From positions 186,001-250,000 of the forward strand of contig NZ_AQQZ01000006.1 in assembly GCF_001205715.1 (NCBI RefSeq): a stretch of DNA of 64,000 bases, given 5' to 3'. The position numbers and the translations under genes are program-made. Below, piece after piece: positions 1-10,792 of this stretch (its first letter is position 1; each line of letters starts with the position of its first letter). The notes beneath the pieces were generated by a model, which searched no databases, had not been told where the DNA came from, and worked only from the letters and a program-made list of their open reading frames with translations. Origin of the DNA: Pseudaestuariivita atlantica (GTDB lineage Bacteria > Pseudomonadota > Alphaproteobacteria > Rhodobacterales > Rhodobacteraceae).

Positions 1-21
1 GCAAACTGGGCGAATGACACC

Positions 22-1209
22 GTGCATATCGAGACATTTCTGATTCCGGCGACGGATGCCGGCACCGACACGCAGCTTTCGGACATGATCGACCGGATGG
101 GCGGGGCACCGAGCCTCATCGCCTGTCACCACGATGCCACGATGCCACGCGACGCGATCGCGTCGGCGCTGGGCAACAGCGGCGCCCCGCTTCACCGTGC
201 CACCTCCTGCAAGGGGAGCGTGACCGAGGATGCAGAGACCACTCCCGCGGCAATGACCGCGTTCTGCATCTGGGATTCAGACGGCGATTACGGCACCGCC
301 GCCGCCGGTTTCGACGGCACCACGCCGCGCGACGCCGCCGAAGCCGCGACGCGCCGGGCACTGCAGATCGCCGACCGCGCGGGCGAGAAGCCCGACCTCG
401 TCTTCATCTCGGCCACTCCCGGCGATGAAGAGGCGATCCTCGCAGGCATCATGGCGGTTGTCGGGTCGGACGTGCCGATCTTCGGCGGCACCGCCGCGGA
501 CAACGACGTGTCCGGCCAGTGGGAAGTGTCGGACGGCGAGACGACGACCGGCGCGGGGCTGGTGGTGAGCGTGCTGTTCCCGTCGACACCCGTGCATTTC
601 GCCTATCACAACGGTTATGCGCCCAGTGGCCAGACCGGCACGATCACCCGCGCCGAGGGCCGCACGCTGCACGAAATCGACGGGCGTCCCGCCGCCGATA
701 TCTACCGCGACTGGACGGGCAGCGACGTGCTGCCCGCCGACAACGGTGACGGGCAGAACATCCTCGCTGCCGCGACGATGGCGCCGCTGGGGCGCTATAT
801 CGGGTCGCAGGACGGGGTCGACAATTACCTGCTGGTGCACCCCGCGCATCTGAACGCCGACGGGTCGCTGCAGCTTTTCGCCGAGGTCGAAGAGGGCGAG
901 GTCCTGACGCAGATGACCGGCACGCGCGACGCGCTGTCAGATCGCGCGGGCCGCGTGGCCGCGCAGGCCGTGGCCGTGGGCCGGCTGGATCCCAAGGACG
1001 TCGCGGGCGCCTACATGATCTATTGCGGGGGATGCCTGCTGGCGGTCGAGGACCGGGTCGGAACGATCCTCGACGGCGTCAAGTCCGCCCTGCCCGGCAT
1101 CCCGTTCCAGACCGCGTTCACCTTTGGCGAACAGGGCTGCGTGATGGGCGGTGAAAACCGGCATGGCAACCTGATGATATCCTGCGTAGTGTTCACCAAG
1201 ACCAACTGA
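22..1209 (+). CDS. FIST-domain sensor protein (FIST_N + FIST_C)
   Basis: The 395-residue soluble protein has the two-part FIST layout. An N-terminal domain (about residues 30-215) contains the IFGGTAADND segment, and a C-terminal domain (about 225-380) contains YCGGCLL and PFQTAFTFGEQG. FIST proteins act as cytoplasmic ligand-sensing partners of histidine kinases; the NO sensor NosP is the best-studied relative. A GTG at 22 is the first start in frame, but the frame stays open to the window edge, so the true start may lie outside. The gene ends 19 bases before a hybrid histidine kinase on the same strand, so the two are probably co-transcribed and functionally paired. The ligand cannot be read from sequence, and heme binding is only a guess from NosP. 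Confidence 0.85.
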   Translation: MHIETFLIPATDAGTDTQLSDMIDRMGGAPSLIACHHDATMPRDAIASALGNSGAPLHRATSCKGSVTEDAETTPAAMTAFCIWDSDGDYGTAAAGFDGTTPRDAAEAATRRALQIADRAGEKPDLVFISATPGDEEAILAGIMAVVGSDVPIFGGTAADNDVSGQWEVSDGETTTGAGLVVSVLFPSTPVHFAYHNGYAPSGQTGTITRAEGRTLHEIDGRPAADIYRDWTGSDVLPADNGDGQNILAAATMAPLGRYIGSQDGVDNYLLVHPAHLNADGSLQLFAEVEEGEVLTQMTGTRDALSDRAGRVAAQAVAVGRLDPKDVAGAYMIYCGGCLLAVEDRVGTILDGVKSALPGIPFQTAFTFGEQGCVMGGENRHGNLMISCVVFTKTN

Positions 1210-1228
1210 CACCACTCACGAAGGCCCC

Positions 1229-4009
1229 ATGTCCGCCGACGAGCGCCTGCGCGAAATCCTGATCGAGGTGCAAAGCTTGCGCGCGCGCGAGGCGCAGTCG
1301 CTCAAGGAAACAACGGCACTTCTGGACATGCTCGAAGCGGTTGCGACCGCGGTGGACCCGCAGGCGGCGATCCGCGCCTTCCTTGGAGAGGTGGCGCGGT
1401 CGCTGCATGCCGACGTGGTCGCGGTCCTGCGGATCGAGGACGGGGAACACCGGCCCGTCGCGCTTTGGCCCGAGGAGGCGCAGGTCGACGCGTTCACCCC
1501 GCCCGCCGCGCTGGGCAGCAAGTTCCGCACGTATTTCGATCTTGGCGCGGTCCCGGAATGGGAGAGCTGTTTCACAGGCCGGCTGAGCGGCACCAAAAGC
1601 CTTCTGTCGGCGCCCGTGGCCCATCCCGACGGGGTGGCGGGCGCGGTGGCCTGTTTCCATCCCGATCCGAACCATTTCTCGAAGGAAGATGCACAGCTTC
1701 TGCGGCGGCTGAGCCGGTTCGCGGGCCAGATCCTCAGCGCGCTGCAACTGAGCGCGCAGAACGCGCTTCTCGCCGCCGTGATCGACGGGTCGTCGTCCGG
1801 TTTTGCCATCGCCGACGCCGCGGTCGACGACATGCCGCTTGTCTTCGTCAACAAGGCCTTCGAATCCATGACGGGATACGCGGCGAGCGAGGTGCTGGGG
1901 CAGAACTGCCGCTTCCTCTCTGCCGACAGCCCCGATAGCCCCGAACGCACCCGCCTGCGGCAGGCTGTAATGGACCGCGCGCAAGGCTCGTTCCTGCTGC
2001 GCAACCGGAAAAAATCGGGCGACGAGTTCTGGAACGACCTGACGCTGTTCCCGGTCCGCGACGGCAGCGGCACGGCCACGCACATGGTCGCCACGCAGGC
2101 CGATGCCAGCGACCGCGTCGCGCTGGAAGAGGAACGCCGCGACGCGCAGGCGCGTCTTGCCGCGACGCTGGCCCACACCAACGACGCCTTCCTGCTGGTG
2201 ATTGGCGAGGACACCGTCGGCTTCGGCAACCCCGCGCTCAGGCGGCTGTTCCCGGCGCCGGGCCTCGACTGGGCGGACGGCACGTCGTTCGCCGCGAACT
2301 GGCGCGCCTACGTGGAATCGATCCCCATCGCGCAGCGCCCCACGGACGCGGCCTTCACCACGCCCGACCTTGATGCCTTCACCGCGCAGACCGAGGGGCA
2401 GCGGCTGCGGCTGCCGGACGGCAAACAGGTCCTGGTCCGCGCCGACCGGACGGAAGACGGCGACATCGTGATCTCGGCCACCGACATCACCTCTTTACGC
2501 AACACCGAACGGCTGTTGCGACAGCGCGCGGTCGCGGTCGAAAACGCATCCGACGGGATCGCGATCGCCGATGCCAAGGGGCGGATCATCTATGCCAATC
2601 CCAGCCTCGCCAAGCTGCTCGGCGCGCGGGACGAGTTGGGGCTGGTGGGGCGCAAGTGGCGCGCCTTTTATCGCGACGACCCCGACGGCACACCGGCGGC
2701 GGCGTTCATGGGCGATGACGACGGGACGCTCCAGACGCTGAAGATCGCGACCGAGGGGAACCGCTACCACGAAACCTCCCCCACCTATGTCGACAAGGTC
2801 GGCGAGGTGGTGGTGATCCGCAACGTAACCGCGCGGATCAACATGCTGGAACGGCAGACGGAACTGAACGCGCAGCTTGAACGCTCCCGCCGGCGCGAGG
2901 CGATCTCGCAACTGGCCGCCGGGCTGGCGCATGATTTCAACAACCTGCTTTCGGCGATCAACGGCTCGGCCCTGCTGATCGGGCTGGAGGATGACGCGAC
3001 GAAATCGGTGCGCGACCATGCCAGCCGCATCGGGCGCGCGGGCAACCAGGCCGCAAGGCTGGTCAACCGCCTGCTCGACCTTGGCACCGTGGGCGAGAAT
3101 GACAGCGTGTTCGACCTGCGCTCGGTCCTGACCGAGGCGCGCGACCTCGTCAGCACCAGCCTCGACCCGGCGGTGACACTGTCGGTCACCCTGCCCGACG
3201 CGCCAGTCCTGATAGGCGGGCAGACGGGTGACGCCAGCCAGGTCCTCGTCAACCTGATCCTGAACGCCAGCGACGCCTATGACGGTGCGGGCGGCGAGGT
3301 CGGGGTGACGCTTGATACCGGGCCCGCCCCGTCCGAACCGGGGACAGACCTGCGCGTGGGCGCGCTGCAACCGACACGGGCTTATGCCCGCATCGCGGTG
3401 CGCGACGCCGGGATGGGCATGACGGCCGCCACCAAGGACAAGGTGTTCGAGCCCTATTTCTCGACCAAGGGCAGCGCGGGCACGGGCGTTGGCCTGCCGA
3501 TGGTGGCAACCATCGTCGAACGCGCGGGCGGCGCGATCCTGCTCGCCTCGACCGAGGGCGAAGGCACGACCTTCACAATCTACTGGCCGCTGGCCGATGG
3601 CCGCGCCGATGCCGATGCCGCCGACGGAGAAGAGATCGACCTGTCGGGCCTGACGCTTCTGCTGCTCGACGACGAGGAACAGGTGACGGACGTGCTTCTG
3701 GCCTATCTCGAGGAACACGGGGCCGAGGCGGTGTCGATCAACGATCCCACCCTTGCCGTCGAAACGCTGTTGGAGGACGGCGACGCGTGGTCGGCGCTGA
3801 TCACCGACTACGACATGCCGGTTATGACGGGCGGCGACGTGGTGCACAAGCTGCGCGAGGCGGGCTGCGCCGTGCCGGTCTATGTCGTGACCGCATTGGC
3901 ACGCCGCCTGAAAGATCCCCGCATCAACCCCCGCACGGTGAACGGGATATTTGCAAAACCGCTGGATTTGAGACAGCTTGCCCACACGCTCGCCGAAGAG
4001 CTTTCGTGA
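1229..4009 (+). CDS. Hybrid histidine kinase with GAF, LOV-like PAS, PAS, HisKA, HATPase and receiver domains
   Basis: This 926-residue cytoplasmic kinase has no membrane segment. The order is a short coiled coil, GAF (about 35-170), PAS with LOV features (about 182-295), a weaker PAS (about 305-425), a third PAS (about 432-535), HisKA with the phospho-acceptor His568 in GLAHDFNN, HATPase_c, and a receiver with Asp860 in ITDYDMP. The first PAS contains GQNCRFL with Cys227. It also has Asn259, Asn269 and Gln290 at the places where LOV domains contact FMN, so it may form a blue-light cysteinyl adduct. It sits between a FIST gene and a LuxR-type regulator, a layout I recall for NosP/NahK-ErbR and FlhS/FlhR-type systems. 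The kinase role is certain; light sensing is inference. Confidence 0.9.
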   Translation: MSADERLREILIEVQSLRAREAQSLKETTALLDMLEAVATAVDPQAAIRAFLGEVARSLHADVVAVLRIEDGEHRPVALWPEEAQVDAFTPPAALGSKFRTYFDLGAVPEWESCFTGRLSGTKSLLSAPVAHPDGVAGAVACFHPDPNHFSKEDAQLLRRLSRFAGQILSALQLSAQNALLAAVIDGSSSGFAIADAAVDDMPLVFVNKAFESMTGYAASEVLGQNCRFLSADSPDSPERTRLRQAVMDRAQGSFLLRNRKKSGDEFWNDLTLFPVRDGSGTATHMVATQADASDRVALEEERRDAQARLAATLAHTNDAFLLVIGEDTVGFGNPALRRLFPAPGLDWADGTSFAANWRAYVESIPIAQRPTDAAFTTPDLDAFTAQTEGQRLRLPDGKQVLVRADRTEDGDIVISATDITSLRNTERLLRQRAVAVENASDGIAIADAKGRIIYANPSLAKLLGARDELGLVGRKWRAFYRDDPDGTPAAAFMGDDDGTLQTLKIATEGNRYHETSPTYVDKVGEVVVIRNVTARINMLERQTELNAQLERSRRREAISQLAAGLAHDFNNLLSAINGSALLIGLEDDATKSVRDHASRIGRAGNQAARLVNRLLDLGTVGENDSVFDLRSVLTEARDLVSTSLDPAVTLSVTLPDAPVLIGGQTGDASQVLVNLILNASDAYDGAGGEVGVTLDTGPAPSEPGTDLRVGALQPTRAYARIAVRDAGMGMTAATKDKVFEPYFSTKGSAGTGVGLPMVATIVERAGGAILLASTEGEGTTFTIYWPLADGRADADAADGEEIDLSGLTLLLLDDEEQVTDVLLAYLEEHGAEAVSINDPTLAVETLLEDGDAWSALITDYDMPVMTGGDVVHKLREAGCAVPVYVVTALARRLKDPRINPRTVNGIFAKPLDLRQLAHTLAEELS

Positions 4010-4028
4010 CACGCCAAGGATACGCCCC

Positions 4029-4643
4029 ATGAGATTGCTGATCGCCGACGACCACGACCTTGTCCGCGAAACGCTTGCGGCCTTCCTGTCGCGCGAGGCG
4101 GATATCGAGGTGACGGTGGCTGCCGACCTTGAAGAGGCCTGCGCCATCATCGACAAGGACCGCCCGTTCGACCTTGTTCTGCTGGACTATTCCATGCCGG
4201 GCATGGACGGGTTGAAGGGGCTGGAGCGGGTCATCAACACCGGCGCCACGCGGCCCGTCGCGATCATGTCGGGCACCGCGCCCAAGGCGGTCGCGCAAGA
4301 GGCGCTCGATGCCGGGGCGATCGGGTTCCTGCCCAAGACGATGGCGGCGGCGTCGATGGTGAACGCGGTGCGCTTCATGGCCGCCGGGGAAACCTTCGTG
4401 CCCGTCAAGTTCATGACCGAGGAGGCGGAGGAAGAAACCAACCCGCTTGCCAAGGGTCTCAGCCCGCGGGAGCTGGAAGTGCTGGGCGGGCTGTGTCGTG
4501 GTCTCGCCAACAAGGAAATCGCGCGCGAGCTGGATTTGCAGGAAGTGACGATCAAGCTGCACGTCAAGACGCTGTGCCGCAAGCTCGAAGCCAAGAACCG
4601 CACCCACGCGGCGATGATCGCGAAAGAGGCCGGCCTGTTCTGA
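4029..4643 (+). CDS. LuxR/NarL-family response regulator
   Basis: The 204-residue protein has a receiver domain (about 1-120) with acidic pair Asp7-Asp8 and phospho-acceptor Asp53 in LLDYSMP. A C-terminal LuxR-type helix-turn-helix follows (about 140-200) with the motif LSPRELEVL and recognition helix region EVTIKLHV. I chose the ATG at 4029 because the receiver begins there (MRLLIADDHD); an in-frame upstream start at 3978 would overlap the kinase and add non-family sequence. It starts 19 bases after the hybrid kinase and is its likely output. Targets are unknown. The FlhR and ErbR relatives control C1 or alcohol oxidation genes, none of which lie here, while the alginate-type cluster begins just downstream on the opposite strand. 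Confidence 0.9.
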   Translation: MRLLIADDHDLVRETLAAFLSREADIEVTVAADLEEACAIIDKDRPFDLVLLDYSMPGMDGLKGLERVINTGATRPVAIMSGTAPKAVAQEALDAGAIGFLPKTMAAASMVNAVRFMAAGETFVPVKFMTEEAEEETNPLAKGLSPRELEVLGGLCRGLANKEIARELDLQEVTIKLHVKTLCRKLEAKNRTHAAMIAKEAGLF

Positions 4644-4670
4644 CCGGCCCCTCGCGGTTTCAGACCCCGA

Positions 4671-7130
4671 TCAGAAGACCAGCGCCGAGGTGACCTCCTC
4701 GAAGAAGGCCGCGCCGAGGTTCTGGTGGTCGATCAGGTCGATCGTCAGGCCGTCGATCGAGATCGACAGGACGTCCGGCGCGCTCCACACGACGTGATCG
4801 GCGATCCACGCCTCGGCGGTGGTGCCACCGGCCAGCAGGTCCAGCCCCTTCAGGTGCACGCGGTCCCCGGCGAAGTCGGTGATCACGTCGGTGCCGCCAT
4901 CCAGCGCATCGCTGCGGAAGATGAACACGTCGCGGCCTTCTCCACCGGTCAGGGTGTCGTTGCCCGCCCCGCCATAGATCAGGTCGCGCGCCGCGCCGCC
5001 GTCGACGACATCGTCGCCGCCATGGGCGTTGATGTAGTCGCGGTCATCGCCACCGGTCACCGTGTCGTCGCCAAGGCCCGCGCGGATCCGGTCCGCCCCT
5101 GCCCCGCCCGCGATGGCGTCGGATCCCGGACCACCGGCGATGACGTCGTCGCCATCCTCGCCCATGATCGAGTCGTTGCCGGTGCCGCCGACGACCACGT
5201 CGTTGCCGAACCCGCCCGCGATGGCGTCGTCGCCCGCGCCGCCGATCAGGCGGTCGGTGCCCGCGCCGCCGATCAGCTGGTCGTTCTCGCCACCGCCGCG
5301 CAGGTCGTCATCGCCGTCACCGGCAGTGAGGATGTCGTGACCCGACCCGCCGATCAGCGTGTCGTTGCCGGTGCCGCCGTCAAGCGTATCGTGACCGGCG
5401 GACCCGAAGATGTAGTCGTTGCCCGCCCCGCCGATCAGCATGTCGTCGTCTTCGGGCAGCAGGTTGCCGAACGCGTCATACCGCAGGCCGCTGGCGTCGT
5501 AGTAGGATTTCATCCCGCCCAGGTAGTCGGGGCCTGCCCCGCCATGGATCACGTCGTCCTCGACCCCGCCATCCAGCGTATCGCCGTTCGACGACCCGAT
5601 CAGCAGGTCCGATCCGAACCCTCCGAACACCGAATCTGACCCGGCATTGCCGTTGATGCTGTCGTTGAACGAGGTGCCGGGCACCGCCGTCTGCACCAGC
5701 GTGGGGGATTCGATCAGGACCACCGCGCCCGCATCCACCGGCACGAAGGGGTCGATGGCGCGCGGGTCGAAGGCCCCGTCGTTGGAATAGGACTTGGGCG
5801 CGTCCGCGACCAGCACGAGGGTGACCGCGCCGGTATCGGGATCGGTGTCGACGCGGTAGATGCCGCCCGACGTGGCGGTGGCGTCGTTCATGTCGTGATC
5901 GCCGCCATTGCCGCCGACATACAGCGTGCCCTCGCGGTCCACCACGGCCGCGCCGAAGGTGATGCGCGGGGCGCCTTCGTGGAAGACGCCGTCGATGATC
6001 GTGCCGGCGATGTCCACGGTGGTGAATTGCGGCTCACCGCCCGAGGCCACGTCCGAGATGTCGACCGTCATCAACTGGGCCGTGCCGCCCTCGACCGAGG
6101 CGCTGACCACGCCCTGGAAGGCCTGCAGGTCGGCGTTGTAGGCGAGGTCCCAAAGCTTGTCGGTGACGAGGTCCTTGTCGAACTTGAACACGGTCGTGAC
6201 CGGGTTGCCGTTGGCGTCGAACTGGTCGACATCCACCATCATGATCCGGTCCATCGACGAATGGAACGACCACAGGTTGCCCGCGTCGTCGAAATCGCCC
6301 GTCCACGACCGGTACGGGGCATCGCCCACGCGGTAGGAATTGCCCTGCGCGTCGAGCATCACGATGTCCGACGACGTGACCGCGTTGCCGAGGCTGTCGA
6401 CACCGTCGCGCACCGCGACGCCGTAGAACAGGTCGTCTTCCATGTTGAAGCCGATGCTGTTGACGACCACGGTCGCGTCGGCACCCAGCTGCGTGTAGGT
6501 TTCCGTCGCGGGATCAAAGGCATACATGGTGCCGTTGATGACCTGGTAGATATAGGGCTGGCCGCCCGCGACCGCGCGCACGTCCATCTCGGTCCCGCCG
6601 ATGGTGACCGTGCGGTCATAGGACAGGATCGCGCCGTCGTCGTGGATGACCGGCCCGCCGGTCCCCGCCCCTTCCGAGGCGCGGAAGGTCAGCTCTCCGG
6701 CACCGCCATTGCCCGCCAGCGTCAGCGAGTGCGGCTGGAATTCGCCCGAGGTGGTGTCGAAACTGTCGATCACGACGCCGTTCCACAGGACCTCGATCAG
6801 GCCGTACATGGTGCCGCCCGCGACGTTCGAGGCCGCCTCGAAGCTGAGCGTGTAGTTGCTGCCCGCCTGGGTCTGCACCGACTGGGTCATTTCCTGCGCG
6901 CCGGACGCCGTGGTCGTCGCCGCCCAGGCGCCGCTCTCGCCGTATTGCGCGAAGGTGAGCGCGTTGTTGACGTCGGTGACGAGGTTGCCGTCGGGGCCGT
7001 CCCCGATCAGGACGTCGTTGCCGGAATTGCCGGTGATGGTGTCATCACCGCCCATTCCGGTGATGGTATCGGTCTGGCCCGACCCTGACAGCACGTCGTG
7101 CTGGTCGGACCCCAATGTCAGTAAGGACAT
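4671..7130 (-). CDS. Secreted RTX calcium-binding protein with propeller-like middle
   Basis: The 819-residue acidic protein starts with a few RTX nonapeptides (about residues 5-45). A jelly-roll-like segment (about 55-170) and a propeller-like region follow (about 175-470; repeated patterns such as [12 protein letters not shown] and GTLYVGG). A long C-terminal array of more than twenty GGxGxDxL-type repeats covers about 490-735 before a terminal secretion-signal-like tail. RTX arrays bind calcium and are exported by type I secretion; no T1SS genes are in the window. I chose the ATG at 7130 because GGAGAG lies four bases upstream. It follows algD by 45 bases, so it probably shares that transcript and may be matrix-associated. 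It lacks the right-handed beta-helix catalytic module of RTX alginate epimerases, so no enzyme activity is claimed. Confidence 0.85.
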   Translation of the reverse strand: MSLLTLGSDQHDVLSGSGQTDTITGMGGDDTITGNSGNDVLIGDGPDGNLVTDVNNALTFAQYGESGAWAATTTASGAQEMTQSVQTQAGSNYTLSFEAASNVAGGTMYGLIEVLWNGVVIDSFDTTSGEFQPHSLTLAGNGGAGELTFRASEGAGTGGPVIHDDGAILSYDRTVTIGGTEMDVRAVAGGQPYIYQVINGTMYAFDPATETYTQLGADATVVVNSIGFNMEDDLFYGVAVRDGVDSLGNAVTSSDIVMLDAQGNSYRVGDAPYRSWTGDFDDAGNLWSFHSSMDRIMMVDVDQFDANGNPVTTVFKFDKDLVTDKLWDLAYNADLQAFQGVVSASVEGGTAQLMTVDISDVASGGEPQFTTVDIAGTIIDGVFHEGAPRITFGAAVVDREGTLYVGGNGGDHDMNDATATSGGIYRVDTDPDTGAVTLVLVADAPKSYSNDGAFDPRAIDPFVPVDAGAVVLIESPTLVQTAVPGTSFNDSINGNAGSDSVFGGFGSDLLIGSSNGDTLDGGVEDDVIHGGAGPDYLGGMKSYYDASGLRYDAFGNLLPEDDDMLIGGAGNDYIFGSAGHDTLDGGTGNDTLIGGSGHDILTAGDGDDDLRGGGENDQLIGGAGTDRLIGGAGDDAIAGGFGNDVVVGGTGNDSIMGEDGDDVIAGGPGSDAIAGGAGADRIRAGLGDDTVTGGDDRDYINAHGGDDVVDGGAARDLIYGGAGNDTLTGGEGRDVFIFRSDALDGGTDVITDFAGDRVHLKGLDLLAGGTTAEAWIADHVVWSAPDVLSISIDGLTIDLIDHQNLGAAFFEEVTSALVF

Positions 7131-7175
7131 GGAACTCTCCAAGTTTTCGAAGGGAGGAAGGAAAGGGAGCGGCTG

Positions 7176-8573
7176 TTACCAGCCGATCCCGTCATAGCCG
7201 TCACGCGACACGCGCTCGGGCGTCAGGCGTACCAGGTCGATGACCGGGCACTCCGCGTTCAGCGCCGCAAAGCGATAATCCGCGGATTTCTGCGTGACGA
7301 TCAGTGCCTCGGCACCGGTCGTCACGTCGGTCACATCGGCCCGCAGCATGCCCTTCAGTTCGGGTGCCAGCGCCTGCAGCCCTTTCGAGCCGTGTTTCAC
7401 ATAGGCCAGCTGCCCTTCGAGCGGCGTGTCGGGCGTGATCGCGGGGTCGTGGATGGTGACCTCCACGCCCTCGGCCCTCAGCGCCGCGATCACTTCCAGG
7501 ATCGGGCTTTCGCGCAGGTCGTCGGTGCCCGGCTTGAATGCCAGCCCGAGGATGCCGACCCGCTTGGCACCGGTCTTGCGCACCATCTCGGTCGCCTCGG
7601 CGATATGGGCGTCGTTCGACGTGCAGAGGTTCTGGATCAGCGGCAGGTCAAGTCCCAGCCCGTCGGCGATATGCGCCACCGCGCGGACTTCCTTGGGCAG
7701 GCAGGACCCGCCATAGGCAAAGCCCGGCTTCAGGTAATAGGGCGACAGGTTCAGCTTGGTGTCCTGCACGAAGACGTCCATCACCTCGTGGCTGTCCACG
7801 CCCAGCGGCTTGCACAGGCGGCCCACCTCGTTGGCGAAGGTCACCTTGGCGGCGTGCCAGACGTTGTCGACGTATTTCACCATCTCGGCGGTTTCGATCG
7901 AGGTGATGATCGGACGGTCATCGACCGGCGCGTAAATCCGTTTCAGAACGCCCGCCGACCGCGCGCAGGTCGCGCCGATCACCGTCTTAGGCGGTTCGTG
8001 GAAATCGGCCACGGCCACGCCTTCGCGCAGGAATTCGGGGTTGAAGGCCACGCCGAAATCCGTGCCCAGAACCTTGCCCGAGATCTTCTCGATGATCGGG
8101 GTCATAACCTTCATCGTGGTGCCCGGCGGGATCGAACAGCGCATGACGACGGTGTGGAACGTCTTCTTCTGCGCGATCCCCACCCCGATCGAGCGCGCGG
8201 CGGATTCGATATAGCTGTAATCGCAGCCGCCATCGGCGGCGGTCGGCGTGCCGACGCTGACAAAGGTCACGTCGGTCGTGCGCACGGCATGGATCAGGTC
8301 ATCGGTGGTCGAGATCAGGCCCTCGGCGACCCCGTGAGAGAGCAGGTCGCCAAGGCCGTCTTCGTGGATCGGGGAGAGACCGGCCCCGATCTGGTCGATC
8401 TTCACCTGGTCGAGGTCGACACCAACAACGCGGTGGCCAAGGCTCGACAGGCAGGCGGTGGACACCGCGCCGACATATCCCAGACCCACCACGGACACGG
8501 CGGGTTTTTCTTCATGCACACGCAGCTCCACGCGGGCCGCGTTCAAGGTCGTCACAGGGGTCATATCCATCAT
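7176..8573 (-). CDS. algD: GDP-mannose 6-dehydrogenase (AlgD-type; UDP-glucose dehydrogenase family)
   Basis: This 465-residue NAD-dependent enzyme would oxidise GDP-mannose to GDP-mannuronate, the committed step of alginate precursor synthesis. The Rossmann start VVGLGYVGAV lies at about 27-37 after a roughly 24-residue N-terminal extension. The catalytic cysteine is Cys291 in AYGGSCLPKEV. NVWHAAKVTFANEVG and VQDTKLNLSPYY match AlgD as I remember it better than UDP-glucose dehydrogenases, and the C-terminus ends in GIGW like the GICW of AlgD. The start may be 8573 or the adjacent ATG codons at 8570 and 8564; AGGA lies just upstream. The RTX gene follows. The substrate choice between GDP-mannose and UDP-glucose is supported by nearby algA, alg8 and alg44, but not proven. 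Confidence 0.88.
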   Translation of the reverse strand: MMDMTPVTTLNAARVELRVHEEKPAVSVVGLGYVGAVSTACLSSLGHRVVGVDLDQVKIDQIGAGLSPIHEDGLGDLLSHGVAEGLISTTDDLIHAVRTTDVTFVSVGTPTAADGGCDYSYIESAARSIGVGIAQKKTFHTVVMRCSIPPGTTMKVMTPIIEKISGKVLGTDFGVAFNPEFLREGVAVADFHEPPKTVIGATCARSAGVLKRIYAPVDDRPIITSIETAEMVKYVDNVWHAAKVTFANEVGRLCKPLGVDSHEVMDVFVQDTKLNLSPYYLKPGFAYGGSCLPKEVRAVAHIADGLGLDLPLIQNLCTSNDAHIAEATEMVRKTGAKRVGILGLAFKPGTDDLRESPILEVIAALRAEGVEVTIHDPAITPDTPLEGQLAYVKHGSKGLQALAPELKGMLRADVTDVTTGAEALIVTQKSADYRFAALNAECPVIDLVRLTPERVSRDGYDGIGW

Positions 8574-8820
8574 CGTCCTGGCTCCGTTAGGGACGTTTAA
8601 TCTAAACTTTGAATGTTCTAACCTGTTGATTTCCTGTTTTGTTTTGGAAGAATGGGTAGCCCGGACAGCAAAGGTCGGGTCACGCTATCCTTTCGGATGT
8701 CGCGGTTGCACAAATGGCAAGGTCAGCGGGATTTCGAGCGCCGCGCGGTATCACCGCCGCCTGTCATGGATGCCGTAGTGGCGCGGCTGCCAATGTCGGG
8801 CCGTTCAGATGCGGACGCCC
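8574..8820 (-). promoter_or_regulatory. AT-rich leader upstream of algD with a palindrome
   Basis: The 247 bases between tmpB and algD hold no gene. The algD-proximal part (about 8590-8650) is much richer in A and T than its surroundings. It contains the hyphenated palindrome GTTTA-ATC-TAAAC at 8595-8607, a reasonable operator candidate. No confident -35/-10 pair was assigned. Confidence 0.4.
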
Positions 8821-10565
<1,745 letters not shown>

Positions 10566-10695
10566 TCATCGCGTGTCGCATCCGGTGTCGCGTCGGCACC
10601 TGCGTCGATTACGGTGACGGAAGGGGCATCTGTCAATCATGTCGAATGGCGGCGGCATCGCGGACATGCATCGCACGCCCACGCTATATGAAATG

Positions 10696-10723
10696 GCCCC
10701 CGGCCATTCGCATGACCGGGGGC
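10696..10723 (-). terminator. Hairpin downstream of algA
   Basis: An 8-bp perfect stem (GCCCCCGG / CCGGGGGC) with a 12-base loop lies about 70 bases past the algA stop. On the minus strand it is followed shortly by TTT. The short T-run makes it a modest candidate. A weaker hairpin at about 10764-10790 sits closer to the stop. Confidence 0.4.
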
Positions 10724-10792
10724 TCAGGTTGGGCCGTTCCAATTGTGTGTGAGTGGAGCCTTGGACCGGCCCGCATGCACGGGTCCGGGGGG

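Noticed and set aside
4671-7130. RTX protein as a mannuronan C5-epimerase
   Set aside because: No parallel beta-helix or epimerase catalytic motif was seen; only the RTX repeats are shared.
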